This document shows positions 51,399 to 59,103 of a stretch of 64,000 nucleotides of DNA, piece after piece; within the stretch, counting starts at the first letter, position 1, and every line of letters begins with the position of its first letter. The DNA is taken from contig NZ_CABVIY010000006.1 in the NCBI RefSeq assembly GCF_902498195.1, positions 1-64,000 on the forward strand, written 5' to 3'. This DNA is from Pseudomonas fluorescens. GTDB lineage: Bacteria > Pseudomonadota > Gammaproteobacteria > Pseudomonadales > Pseudomonadaceae. A model generated the notes under the pieces. It ran no database searches, was not told where the DNA came from, and saw only the letters and a program-made list of their open reading frames with translations. The translations under genes were made by a program, and so were the position numbers.

Positions 51399-51614
51399 CT
51401 ATTTCCAGCCTGATTGCCAGGTGGTGCTGTTCTGCAAGACGCGCCACTCGAACCTTTCACTGCGCCTGGTCAAAACAGCCTGCAATTCCACCTCCCGCAC
51501 CGTGCCGTCCTCATCACGAAACAGGTCGGTCACCAGAAAGTGTTTTTCGCGGTTTTGCGGGTGCGCTGCTGTCCATTTCGACAGCAGCAATTTGCCCGGG
51601 TTAATGCGGTTCAC
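51399..51614 (-). CDS. Small Trp-rich protein (TIGR02450 type)
   Basis: A 71-residue protein beginning MNRINPGKLLLSKWTAAHPQ, which fits the TIGR02450 Trp-rich family. It has three tryptophans in a small basic frame. Function unknown; such genes are often seen near photolyase or cryptochrome genes. The GTG start overlaps the stop of the flavoprotein gene (GTGA), so the two are translated together. Confidence 0.8.
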   Translation of the reverse strand: MNRINPGKLLLSKWTAAHPQNREKHFLVTDLFRDEDGTVREVELQAVLTRRSERFEWRVLQNSTTWQSGWK

Positions 51615-52597
51615 TGCAAGTGTTCATGCAGGCGGCGGGCGGCTTCCTGGCCACTCAGCCAAGCGCCTTCGACGCGCCCTGACAGGCACCAGTCGCCGCA
51701 GGCATACAGGCCCAGGTCGGCATCGGCCAGGGTGCCCCATTCATGGCTGCTGGCCGGGCGGGCGTAGAGCCAGCGATGGGCGAGGCTGAAGCTCGGTGCG
51801 GGCATGGCGCTGTGCAGCAACTCGGCGAAGGCGCCGTGTAATTGTTCGATCACCGCCTCTTTTGGCAGGTCAATGTGCTGGCGGCTCCAGGCGCTGGTGG
51901 CATGCAGCACCCAAGTGTCGAGGGTGTTATCGCGCCCGGGTTTGCTGCGGTTGCGCGCCAGCCAGTCGAGCGGGCTGTCTTGCACGAAGCAGCCTTCCAT
52001 GGGCGTATCCAGCGGGGTTTCGAACGCCAGTGCGATGGCCCAGGTGGGGTCCATTTTCACTCCGGCGGCGGCACCGGCGAGCTTCGGCGCAGAGGCCAGC
52101 AACGCGGTTGCTTGCGGGGCGGGCGTGGCGATCACCACGTGACTGAACGGCCCGTGGGTGAAGCCCTCGGCATCCTGCAGGTGCCAGTGCTCTTCACCGC
52201 GATAGACCTCGGTGATCCGGCAGGCGAAATGCACTTCGAGGTCGCCGAGCAAGGCGCGGGTGATGGCGCTCATGCGTGGCGTACCGACCCAGCGCGTCTG
52301 TTCATCCGGCGACAGGTTGAGCTGGCCGCCATGGAAGGTGTACAGCTGCGGCGTCCACTCGGCGACCCAGCCGTTGGCTTGCCAGCGCTGGACTTCGGTG
52401 ACGAAGCGGCGGTCGCGGGCGGTGAAATATTGCGCACCCATGTCCAGCGCGCCCGCATCGCTGCGTTTGCTCGACATGCGTCCGCCACTGCCGCGGCTTT
52501 TATCGAAAAGTTGGACGACATGCCCTGCGTCTGTCAGGGCTTGTGCGGCTGAGAGCCCGGCTATGCCGGTGCCGATGATTGCGATAGGTACAGTCAT
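51611..52597 (-). CDS. Renalase-like NAD(P)/FAD oxidoreductase
   Basis: A 328-residue flavoprotein. FAD motif IIGTGIAGLSAAQAL starts at residue 6; DKSRGSGGRMSSKR (about 32-45) and GAQYFTARD are hallmarks of bacterial renalase-like proteins, some of which oxidise isomeric dihydro-NAD(P). The C-terminal GLYACGDWCLSGRVEGAWLSG is the second FAD site. ATG at 52597 is used, with GAGG upstream; the longer frame crosses the operator. It has its own TGTACA-type box. Confidence 0.85.
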   Translation of the reverse strand: MTVPIAIIGTGIAGLSAAQALTDAGHVVQLFDKSRGSGGRMSSKRSDAGALDMGAQYFTARDRRFVTEVQRWQANGWVAEWTPQLYTFHGGQLNLSPDEQTRWVGTPRMSAITRALLGDLEVHFACRITEVYRGEEHWHLQDAEGFTHGPFSHVVIATPAPQATALLASAPKLAGAAAGVKMDPTWAIALAFETPLDTPMEGCFVQDSPLDWLARNRSKPGRDNTLDTWVLHATSAWSRQHIDLPKEAVIEQLHGAFAELLHSAMPAPSFSLAHRWLYARPASSHEWGTLADADLGLYACGDWCLSGRVEGAWLSGQEAARRLHEHLQ

Positions 52598-52617
52598 AAG
52601 GGCCTCGTTTACCTTTC

Positions 52618-52668
52618 TGTACAGACTACGCCGGGCTTGAAACCTGTACAATATTGTTTTTTGGTATA
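52618..52668 (-). promoter_or_regulatory. TGTACA boxes before the renalase-like gene
   Basis: TGTACA at 52645-52650 and GGTATA at 52663-52668 keep the 12-base gap; the second has two changes from TGTACA (one from TGTATA). A third TGTACA lies at 52618-52623, 27 bases from the first, out of phase. A TTGTAC -35-like box (minus strand) overlaps the central copy. Confidence 0.5.
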
Positions 52669-52794
52669 ACTTTCAGCGTTCTGGTTCTGACAGCTTGGCC
52701 TATTGTTAACCATAGAGCCTGTCCGATAAGAAAGATCCCTTGCTTATAAAAATAGACTAGTGATCAGGGTAAAACGCCACGCGAGGAAGAAGTC

Positions 52795-53697
52795 ATGCAC
52801 ATATTGCTGACCGGCGGTACTGGTTTGATAGGACGTCAGCTTTGTCGGCACTGGTTGGGCCAGGGTCATCGCCTGACGGTCTGGAGCCGGACGCCCGCAA
52901 AAGTTGCCAAAATCTGTGGGGCTCAAGTGCGGGGTGTGGCTCGACTGGAGGAGGTGGGCCAGGAGCCCGTCGATGCCATTGTCAATCTCGCCGGTGCACC
53001 GATCGCCGACCGGCTGTGGACACACAAGCGCAAGGCATTGTTGTGGAGCAGCCGCATTACCCTGACGGAAACCCTGCTGGCCTGGCTGGAAAGTCGTGAG
53101 CAGAAACCGCGGGTCATGATTTCCGGTTCCGCGATCGGTTGGTACGGCGACGGTGGCGAACGCGAGCTGACCGAGGACTCACCCCCGGTCATCGATGATT
53201 TTGCCAGCCAGTTGTGCATCGCCTGGGAAGAAACCGCGCAGCGCGCCGAAGCCCTGGGTATTCGGGTGGTGCTCGTGCGCACCGGCTTGGTGCTGTCCGC
53301 CGAGGGCGGCTTTTTGTCGCGCCTGTTGTTGCCGTTCAAACTGGGGCTGGGCGGGCCGATTGGCAGTGGCCGGCAGTGGATGCCGTGGATCCATATCAAC
53401 GATCAAATCGCCCTGATTGATTTTCTGCTGCATCGCAATGACGCCATCGGTCCATATAATGCCTGCGCACCGAAGCCGGTGCGTAACCGCGAATTTGCCA
53501 AAACCCTGGGCAGCGTGCTGCACCGTCCGGCGTTCATGCCGATGCCGGCGTTTGCGTTGAAGGTGGGTTTGGGCGAGTTGTCGTTGTTGCTGCTGGGTGG
53601 CCAGCGGGCCACGCCGGCGCGCTTGCTCCAGGCGGGTTTCACTTTCCAGTTCACTGATTTGCGCGCGGCCCTGGACGAACTGTCCAGCCGCCTCTGA
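52795..53697 (+). CDS. TIGR01777-family NAD-dependent epimerase/dehydratase-like protein
   Basis: A 300-residue extended-SDR protein. MHILLTGGTGLIGRQLCRHWL begins with the nucleotide motif; VNLAGAPIADRLWTHKRK and SGSAIGWYGDGGERELTEDSPP are hallmarks of TIGR01777 (YfcH). The substrate is unknown. It ends 12 bases before hemH, so the two are one operon, divergent from the TGTACA-boxed flavoprotein gene. Confidence 0.9.
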   Translation: MHILLTGGTGLIGRQLCRHWLGQGHRLTVWSRTPAKVAKICGAQVRGVARLEEVGQEPVDAIVNLAGAPIADRLWTHKRKALLWSSRITLTETLLAWLESREQKPRVMISGSAIGWYGDGGERELTEDSPPVIDDFASQLCIAWEETAQRAEALGIRVVLVRTGLVLSAEGGFLSRLLLPFKLGLGGPIGSGRQWMPWIHINDQIALIDFLLHRNDAIGPYNACAPKPVRNREFAKTLGSVLHRPAFMPMPAFALKVGLGELSLLLLGGQRATPARLLQAGFTFQFTDLRAALDELSSRL

Positions 53698-53709
53698 AAA
53701 GGATGTTGC

Positions 53710-54732
53710 ATGACCGATCACGCGTTGCTTTTGGTCAACCTGGGCTCACCTGCCTCCACCTCGGTGGCGGATGTGCGCAGCTACCTCAATCAGTTTCTGA
53801 TGGACCCGTACGTGATCGACCTGCCATGGCCGATGCGACGTTTGCTGGTGTCGTTGATCCTGTTCAAGCGCCCCGAGCAGTCGGCCCATGCCTACGCCTC
53901 GATCTGGTGGGAGGAGGGCTCGCCACTGGTGGTGCTCAGCCGGCGCCTGCAACAGGCCATGACCGCGCAATGGCACCACGGGCCGGTCGAGCTGGCGATG
54001 CGTTACGGCGAACCGTCCATTGAAACGACCCTGCTGCGTCTGGTTGCCCAGGGCCACAAGCGGATCACCCTGGCGCCGCTTTATCCACAATTCGCCGACA
54101 GCACCACCACGACCGTGATCGAGGAAGCCAAGCGCGTGCTGCGCGAGAAGAAGCTCGATGTGCAACTGTCGGTGCTTCAACCGTTCTACGATCAGCCGGA
54201 ATACCTCGATGCCCTGGTCGCCACGTCCAGGCCTCACCTGCAACAGGATTTCGATCACCTGCTGCTGAGCTTTCACGGATTGCCGGAGCGGCACCTGAAA
54301 AAACTCAACCCCGGCCACCGCTTCGACGGCGGCGGCGATTGCTGCGCCGGAGCGCCGCCGGAAGTGGTCGCCACCTGTTATCGCGGCCAGTGCCTGCGCA
54401 CCGCAAAAGAGTTCGCCAAACGCATGGGCTTGCCGGACGACAAGTGGTCGGTGTCGTTCCAGTCGCGCCTGGGCCGCGCCAAATGGATCGAACCCTACAC
54501 CGAGGCTCGCCTGGACGAGCTGGCCAAGAGCGGCGTGAAGAAGGTGCTGGTGATGTGCCCGGCATTTGTTGCCGATTGCATCGAGACGCTGGAAGAAATC
54601 GGTGACCGGGGGCTGGAGCAGTTCCGCGAAGCGGGAGGGGAGGAGTTGGTGCTGGTGCCATGCCTCAACGATGACCCGCAGTGGGCGCGGGCGTTGAGCA
54701 CGTTGTGTGAGCGAGCCCCGATAGCGTTGTAG
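53710..54732 (+). CDS. hemH: Ferrochelatase
   Basis: A 340-residue enzyme that inserts Fe2+ into protoporphyrin IX. LLVNLGSPASTSVADVRSYLNQFL at the start, LLSFHGLPERHLKK (catalytic His) near 183-196, and SFQSRLGRAKWIEPYT near 240 are diagnostic. It also removes protoporphyrin, a strong photosensitiser, which suits its place beside a light-response locus. Confidence 0.96.
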   Translation: MTDHALLLVNLGSPASTSVADVRSYLNQFLMDPYVIDLPWPMRRLLVSLILFKRPEQSAHAYASIWWEEGSPLVVLSRRLQQAMTAQWHHGPVELAMRYGEPSIETTLLRLVAQGHKRITLAPLYPQFADSTTTTVIEEAKRVLREKKLDVQLSVLQPFYDQPEYLDALVATSRPHLQQDFDHLLLSFHGLPERHLKKLNPGHRFDGGGDCCAGAPPEVVATCYRGQCLRTAKEFAKRMGLPDDKWSVSFQSRLGRAKWIEPYTEARLDELAKSGVKKVLVMCPAFVADCIETLEEIGDRGLEQFREAGGEELVLVPCLNDDPQWARALSTLCERAPIAL

Positions 54733-54746
54733 TTTTTGAGGGCCCC

Positions 54747-54811
54747 TTCGCGAGCAAGCCCGCTCCCACATTAGATCGCGGTCTGATGTGGGAGCGGGCT
54801 TGCTCGCGAAA
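54747..54811. repeat. REP pair, family B, close-set
   Basis: TTCGCGAGCAAGCCCGCTCCCACA and inverse with only about 18 bases between, in the convergent gap of hemH and uraA. Head-to-head order is reversed relative to the other family B pairs. Confidence 0.85.
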
Positions 54812-54843
54812 GCTATTCAACGGGCGACACAGTCTTCAAGCCA

Positions 54844-56118
54844 CTACAACAAAGGCTCATCCGCCTTCTTGTGCTTCCAGCTGTCATTGCCCGGCAGGAT
54901 CAGGTTCAGCGCAATCGCCACCACCGCGCACAGCGCGATGCCTTTGAGGCCGAAGTCATCCGGGCCGGTGCCGGTGCCGACCAGCACACCGCCAATGCCG
55001 AAGACCAGGGTCACCGACACGATCACCAGATTGCGCGCTTCGCCCAGATCGATCTTGTGGCGAATCAGCGTGTTCATGCCCACCGCCGCGATCGAACCGA
55101 ACAACAGGCAGAGAATCCCGCCCATCACCGGCACCGGAATGCTTTGCAGCAGCGCGCCGAATTTGCCGATGAACGCCAGGCTGATAGCGAAAATCGCCGC
55201 CCAGGTCATGATTTTCGGGTTGTAGTTCTTGGTCAGCATCACCGCGCCGGTCACTTCGGCATAGGTGGTGTTGGGCGGGCCGCCGAACAGGCCGGCAGCG
55301 GTGGTGGCAATGCCATCGCCGAGCAAGGTGCGGTGCAGGCCGGGTTTCTTCAGGTAATCGCGACCGGTCACGCTGCCCACGGCAATCACGCCGCCGATGT
55401 GCTCGATCGCCGGGGCCAGGGCCACCGGGACGATGAACAGGATCGCCTGCCAGTTGAATTCCGGCGCGGTGAAGTGGGGGATGGCGAACCACGGTGCGGC
55501 GGCAATCTTCCCGGTGTCGACCACACCGAAATAGAACGCCATCGCAAACCCCACCAGCACGCCGGAGATGATCGGCACCAGGCGGAAAATGCCTTTGCCG
55601 AACACCGCGACGATCAGGGTGGTCAGCAAGGCGGGCATCGAGATCATCATCGCCGTCTGGTAATGAATCAGCTCGGTGCCCTCACCCGACTTGCCCATTG
55701 CCATGTTGGCGGCAATCGGCGCCATGGCCAGGCCGATAGAGATGATCACCGGACCAATCACCACCGGGGGCAGCAGGCGGTCGATGAAACCGGTGCCTTT
55801 GATCTTCACGGCAAGGCCGAGGAAGGTGTAGACGAAACCGGCCGCCATCACGCCGCCCATGGTCGCGGCCAGGCCGAACTGGCCCTTGGCGAGAATGATC
55901 GGGGTGATGAAGGCAAAGCTCGACGCCAGGAACACCGGCACCTGACGCCCGGTGACGATCTGGAACAGAATCGTCCCCAGGCCAGCGGTAAACAGCGCCA
56001 CGTTCGGGTCAAGGCCGGTAATCAGCGGCATCAAGACCAGGGCGCCGAAGGCCACGAACAGCATCTGTGCGCCAGACAGCACCGTGCGCCAGAGCGGATC
56101 GTTGAACTCATCCTGCAT
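54844..56118 (-). CDS. uraA: Uracil permease
   Basis: A 424-residue inner-membrane carrier (NAT/NCS2 family) with about fourteen helices, taking up uracil. The NAT motif region GLFGGPPNTTYAEVTGAVMLT (near 280-300) and an acidic PAIEHIGGVIAVG stretch are visible. ATG at 56118 lies two bases after the upp stop, with AAGGA at the right distance. It is cotranscribed with upp. Confidence 0.94.
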   Translation of the reverse strand: MQDEFNDPLWRTVLSGAQMLFVAFGALVLMPLITGLDPNVALFTAGLGTILFQIVTGRQVPVFLASSFAFITPIILAKGQFGLAATMGGVMAAGFVYTFLGLAVKIKGTGFIDRLLPPVVIGPVIISIGLAMAPIAANMAMGKSGEGTELIHYQTAMMISMPALLTTLIVAVFGKGIFRLVPIISGVLVGFAMAFYFGVVDTGKIAAAPWFAIPHFTAPEFNWQAILFIVPVALAPAIEHIGGVIAVGSVTGRDYLKKPGLHRTLLGDGIATTAAGLFGGPPNTTYAEVTGAVMLTKNYNPKIMTWAAIFAISLAFIGKFGALLQSIPVPVMGGILCLLFGSIAAVGMNTLIRHKIDLGEARNLVIVSVTLVFGIGGVLVGTGTGPDDFGLKGIALCAVVAIALNLILPGNDSWKHKKADEPLL

Positions 56119-56120
56119 GG

Positions 56121-56759
56121 TCACGCGTCCTTCTGCTTGGTGCCGAAGATCTTGTCGCCGGCATCGCCCAGGCCCGGGATGATGTAACCGTGTTCGTTGA
56201 GTTTCTGATCGATGGAAGCGGTGTAGATGGTCACATCCGGGTGCGCCTTCTCTACCGCGGCAATGCCTTCCGGCGCGGCCACCAGCACCATGGCGCGGAT
56301 GTCACGGCAACCGGCTTTTTTCAGCAGGTCGATGGTGGCGACCATGGAACTGCCGGTGGCGAGCATCGGGTCGATGATCATGGCCAGGCGTTCGTCGATT
56401 TCCGGCACCAGTTTTTCCAGGTAGGTGTGGGCCTGCAGCGTTTCTTCGTTGCGGGCCACGCCCACGGCGCTGACTTTGGCGCCCGGGATCAGGCTCAGCA
56501 CGCCTTCGAGCATGCCGATGCCGGCGCGCAGGATCGGCACCACGGTAATTTTCTTGCCGGCGATTTTCTCGACCGACACGGTGCCGCACCAGCCTTCGAT
56601 GTCGTAGGATTCCAGCGGCAGGTCTTTGGTGGCTTCATAGGTCAGCAGGGCGCCGACTTCCTGAGCGAGCTCACGGAAATTCTTGGTGCTGATGTCTGCG
56701 CGGCGCATAAGGCCAAGTTTATGACGGATCAGCGGATGGCGGATCTCGAGGATGGGCAT
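56121..56759 (-). CDS. upp: Uracil phosphoribosyltransferase
   Basis: A 212-residue enzyme making UMP from uracil and PRPP. MPILEIRHPLIRHKLGLMR at the start and PRPP loop MIIDPMLATGSSM near 128-140 identify it, with uracil-binding YIIPGLGDAGD at the end. GGAG before ATG 56759 decides the start. Confidence 0.97.
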   Translation of the reverse strand: MPILEIRHPLIRHKLGLMRRADISTKNFRELAQEVGALLTYEATKDLPLESYDIEGWCGTVSVEKIAGKKITVVPILRAGIGMLEGVLSLIPGAKVSAVGVARNEETLQAHTYLEKLVPEIDERLAMIIDPMLATGSSMVATIDLLKKAGCRDIRAMVLVAAPEGIAAVEKAHPDVTIYTASIDQKLNEHGYIIPGLGDAGDKIFGTKQKDA

Positions 56760-56924
56760 GGGAAAGGCTCCGGCGGCGGGCAAAAAAACCGGCCTAGATT
56801 AATCTATCCGGGGTTGATGTCCTATAGACATAGAGTACGTTAGTCCACAAACGCTTGATCTGGCCGTTCGGGATGCGTACCTTTGCCCGCTTTTCCGAAT
56901 CCGCAACCCCCCCTGGAGAGCGCC

Positions 56925-57482
56925 ATGTCCGCTGATCTCGAGCATATCCGTCAAATCATGCGAGAGGCTGACTGCCTGTACACCGAAGCTGAAGTCGAGG
57001 CAGCCATTGCCCGCGTCGGTGCACACATCAATGATCAACTGGCGGACAGCAACCCGGTGGTGTTCTGTGTGATGAACGGCGGGCTGATTTTCGCCGGCAA
57101 GCTGCTCACGCACCTGCAGTTCCCGCTGGAAGCGTCCTACCTGCACGCCACCCGTTATCGCAACGAAACCAGCGGCGGCGAGCTGTTCTGGAAAGCCAAG
57201 CCGGAAGTCTCGTTCATCGACCGTGACGTGCTGATCATCGACGACATTCTCGACGAAGGGCACACCCTGGGCGCGATCATCGACTTCTGCAAGCACGCCG
57301 GCGCGCGCAAAGTGCACACCGCCGTGCTGATCGACAAAGACCACGACCGCAAGGCTCGCCCGGACCTGAAAGCCGATTTCGTCGGTTTGCCGTGCATCGA
57401 CCGTTACATCTTCGGTTACGGCATGGACTACAAAGGCTACTGGCGTAATGCCAACGGGATTTTTGCCGTTAAAGGAATGTAA
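56925..57482 (+). CDS. hpt: Hypoxanthine-guanine phosphoribosyltransferase
   Basis: A 185-residue purine salvage enzyme. The PRPP loop VLIIDDILDEGHTLG near 100-114 and CVMNGGLIFAGKL near 48-60 are typical. It is divergent from upp, so both salvage systems share a 165-base promoter region. The ATG with GGAG upstream is used. Confidence 0.93.
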   Translation: MSADLEHIRQIMREADCLYTEAEVEAAIARVGAHINDQLADSNPVVFCVMNGGLIFAGKLLTHLQFPLEASYLHATRYRNETSGGELFWKAKPEVSFIDRDVLIIDDILDEGHTLGAIIDFCKHAGARKVHTAVLIDKDHDRKARPDLKADFVGLPCIDRYIFGYGMDYKGYWRNANGIFAVKGM

Positions 57483-57485
57483 ACC

Positions 57486-57959
57486 ATGGCCACGCCGAGC
57501 TTTCTTGATCAAACGCTGTTCACTGAGTTGGCCGAGAAAGCCGAAGCCAATCCCCGTGGGCGCCAGCATCACAACTTCCATCAGATGGAAGAAGCGTGCC
57601 ATCGGATGGCGGTGGGCCTGCAACCGGGTACCTACATTCCACCTCACCGTCACCTGGGCGACAACAAGGCCGAGACCTTGCTGGTGCTCAAGGGGCGGCT
57701 GGGGTTGCTGATCTTCGACGACGCCGGGACGGTGGTGAAAAAGCAAGTCCTGCAGGCGGGTGGCGATTGCGTCGGCGTGGATTTGCCCACCGGGGTGTTC
57801 CACGGTCTGGTGGTGCTGGAAGCCGACAGCCTGATGTTCGAATGCAAGGCCGGCCCGTATCGCCCGGTGGGCGAGGGCGAGCTGGCCCATTGGGCTCCCC
57901 GTGAAGGCGAGCCGGGTGTCGCCGGGTATCAGGCGTGGATGCGCGCGCAGTTCGATTGA
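57486..57959 (+). CDS. WbuC-family cupin metalloprotein
   Basis: A 157-residue cupin. Metal-site pattern PPHRHLGDNKAETLLVLKGRLG (H, H, E) near 52-73 and VFHGLVVLE (H) near 108 fits the two cupin motifs; the N-terminal half matches WbuC. Substrate unknown. It begins 3 bases after hpt, so they are cotranscribed. Confidence 0.85.
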   Translation: MATPSFLDQTLFTELAEKAEANPRGRQHHNFHQMEEACHRMAVGLQPGTYIPPHRHLGDNKAETLLVLKGRLGLLIFDDAGTVVKKQVLQAGGDCVGVDLPTGVFHGLVVLEADSLMFECKAGPYRPVGEGELAHWAPREGEPGVAGYQAWMRAQFD

Positions 57960-57968
57960 TTCTCACAT

Positions 57969-58057
57969 TGTGGGAGCGGGCTTGCTCGCGAAAGCGTCGG
58001 CACATTCAACATTGATGCGTCAATGAAACCGTCTTCGCGAGCAAGCCCGCTCCCGCA
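57969..58057. repeat. REP pair, family B
   Basis: TGTGGGAGCGGGCTTGCTCG and inverse around a 40-base spacer, following the cupin gene. One arm has CCCGCAAG for CCCACAAG. Confidence 0.87.
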
Positions 58058-58109
58058 AGGGGAGCGGTCAGCCGTGATAGAGTGCTCGGCCCCGTTTCCG
58101 GAGCCTGTC

Positions 58110-58595
58110 ATGAGCCTGTTGATCCGCAGCTGCGCCGCCCTGTTGCTGACCCTGAGCCTGCCCCTGGCCGCCGCCCCGGCGCCGATGCACGCACAGTTCC
58201 TGCCCCCGGATGACCTGACACTGCGTGACGCGCAGCCCGAACAGCAACAGCTGTTGCAGGTCACCGAGTACTCGGTGGTGGTCGGCAGCCAGCGTCAGTC
58301 CAATCAGCAACCGATCCCGGTCACTTCGCCCCTGTCGATCCGCCTCAAGGGCAAATCCCTGAACAAGGGGGCGACGATCAGCCAGGTGCTGGTCAATTTC
58401 GATGGCGAAAGCAAAAGCCTGAAAAAACCGGTCTACGACGAGCCGAGCAAAACCCTGACGCTTTCTTATCCGCTGGCTCAGTACCGGGTGGTTATCGACT
58501 TGTTGCGCAATGACACGGTGTATTGCCAATTCCTCAGCTATGCCAACGGCCATGTCTGGGCCGATCTGCACACCGGTAGCGTTCGTCCGCGTTGA
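58110..58595 (+). CDS. Unrecognised exported small protein
   Basis: A 161-residue protein with a signal peptide (1-21, cleavage after LAAA). The mature part has VVVGSQRQSNQQPIPVTSPL and strand-rich sequence with a single Cys near the end (TVYCQFL). No family recognised. GGAG lies seven bases before the ATG. It is 64 bases ahead of the next gene on the same strand. Confidence 0.7.
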   Translation: MSLLIRSCAALLLTLSLPLAAAPAPMHAQFLPPDDLTLRDAQPEQQQLLQVTEYSVVVGSQRQSNQQPIPVTSPLSIRLKGKSLNKGATISQVLVNFDGESKSLKKPVYDEPSKTLTLSYPLAQYRVVIDLLRNDTVYCQFLSYANGHVWADLHTGSVRPR

Positions 58596-58658
58596 GTGCC
58601 GGGCCCGCGCAGGGGTAAACTGCCCGCCCCGTGAAATGTCTGCGAGCTGGAGTCGGCA

Positions 58659-58946
58659 ATGCGTAAAGATAAGAAACAAGTGATTGGTGACGAGATCGGC
58701 GATGAGCAGATCAAGTTGTTTCTCGATTTCGAACCGGTCGACGCCACTTCGCCGTCCCTGCACAAGCTGATCAAGGCCTACCGCGGCCTGCGTGTCGACG
58801 ATTTCGAGCGTTTCCTGACGTTCTTTGTCGAGGCGGGTTATGACGTCAACGGCCAGGATGAGCACGGCAATGACTTTGTGGCGCTGATCAAGGATCAACG
58901 CAATGCGCCTGAGTACATCGAGCTGATCGAAAAGGCTCGCGGCTAA
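58659..58946 (+). CDS. PA4642-like conserved protein
   Basis: A 95-residue soluble acidic protein. The sequence RKDKKQVIGDEIGDEQIKLFLDF at the start and EHGNDFVALIKDQRNAPEYIELI at the end match a conserved Pseudomonas family known by the P. aeruginosa locus name. Function unknown. A REP and a terminator follow, before the convergent mqo. Confidence 0.78.
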   Translation: MRKDKKQVIGDEIGDEQIKLFLDFEPVDATSPSLHKLIKAYRGLRVDDFERFLTFFVEAGYDVNGQDEHGNDFVALIKDQRNAPEYIELIEKARG

Positions 58947-58949
58947 AGT

Positions 58950-59043
58950 CAAAAGATCGCAGCCTCGCTTCGCTCGACAGCTCCTACAGGTATTAGCGAT
59001 CCATTTGTAGGAGCTGCCGAGCGAAGCGAGGCTGCGATCTTTC
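58950..59043. repeat. REP pair, family A, enlarged variant
   Basis: AGATCGCAGCCTCGCTTCGC and its inverse. In each arm the usual CTTCGG core is replaced by a longer TCGCTTCGCTCGA, changed in both arms so pairing is kept. Confidence 0.82.
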
Positions 59044-59052
59044 AAATGGCAT

Positions 59053-59093
59053 AAAAAAACGCCCCGCCCTCAATGAGGACGGGGCGTTTTTCA
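59053..59093. terminator. Bidirectional terminator before mqo end
   Basis: AAAAAAACGCCCCG...CGGGGCGTTTTT between convergent genes. Confidence 0.87.
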
Positions 59094-59103
59094 TGGGGCT
59101 GAA

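Noticed and set aside
23560..56985. Other TGTACA words (for example in ggt, hemA, phr and hpt)
   Set aside because: They lie inside coding sequence, singly, without a second copy 12 bases away, as expected by chance.
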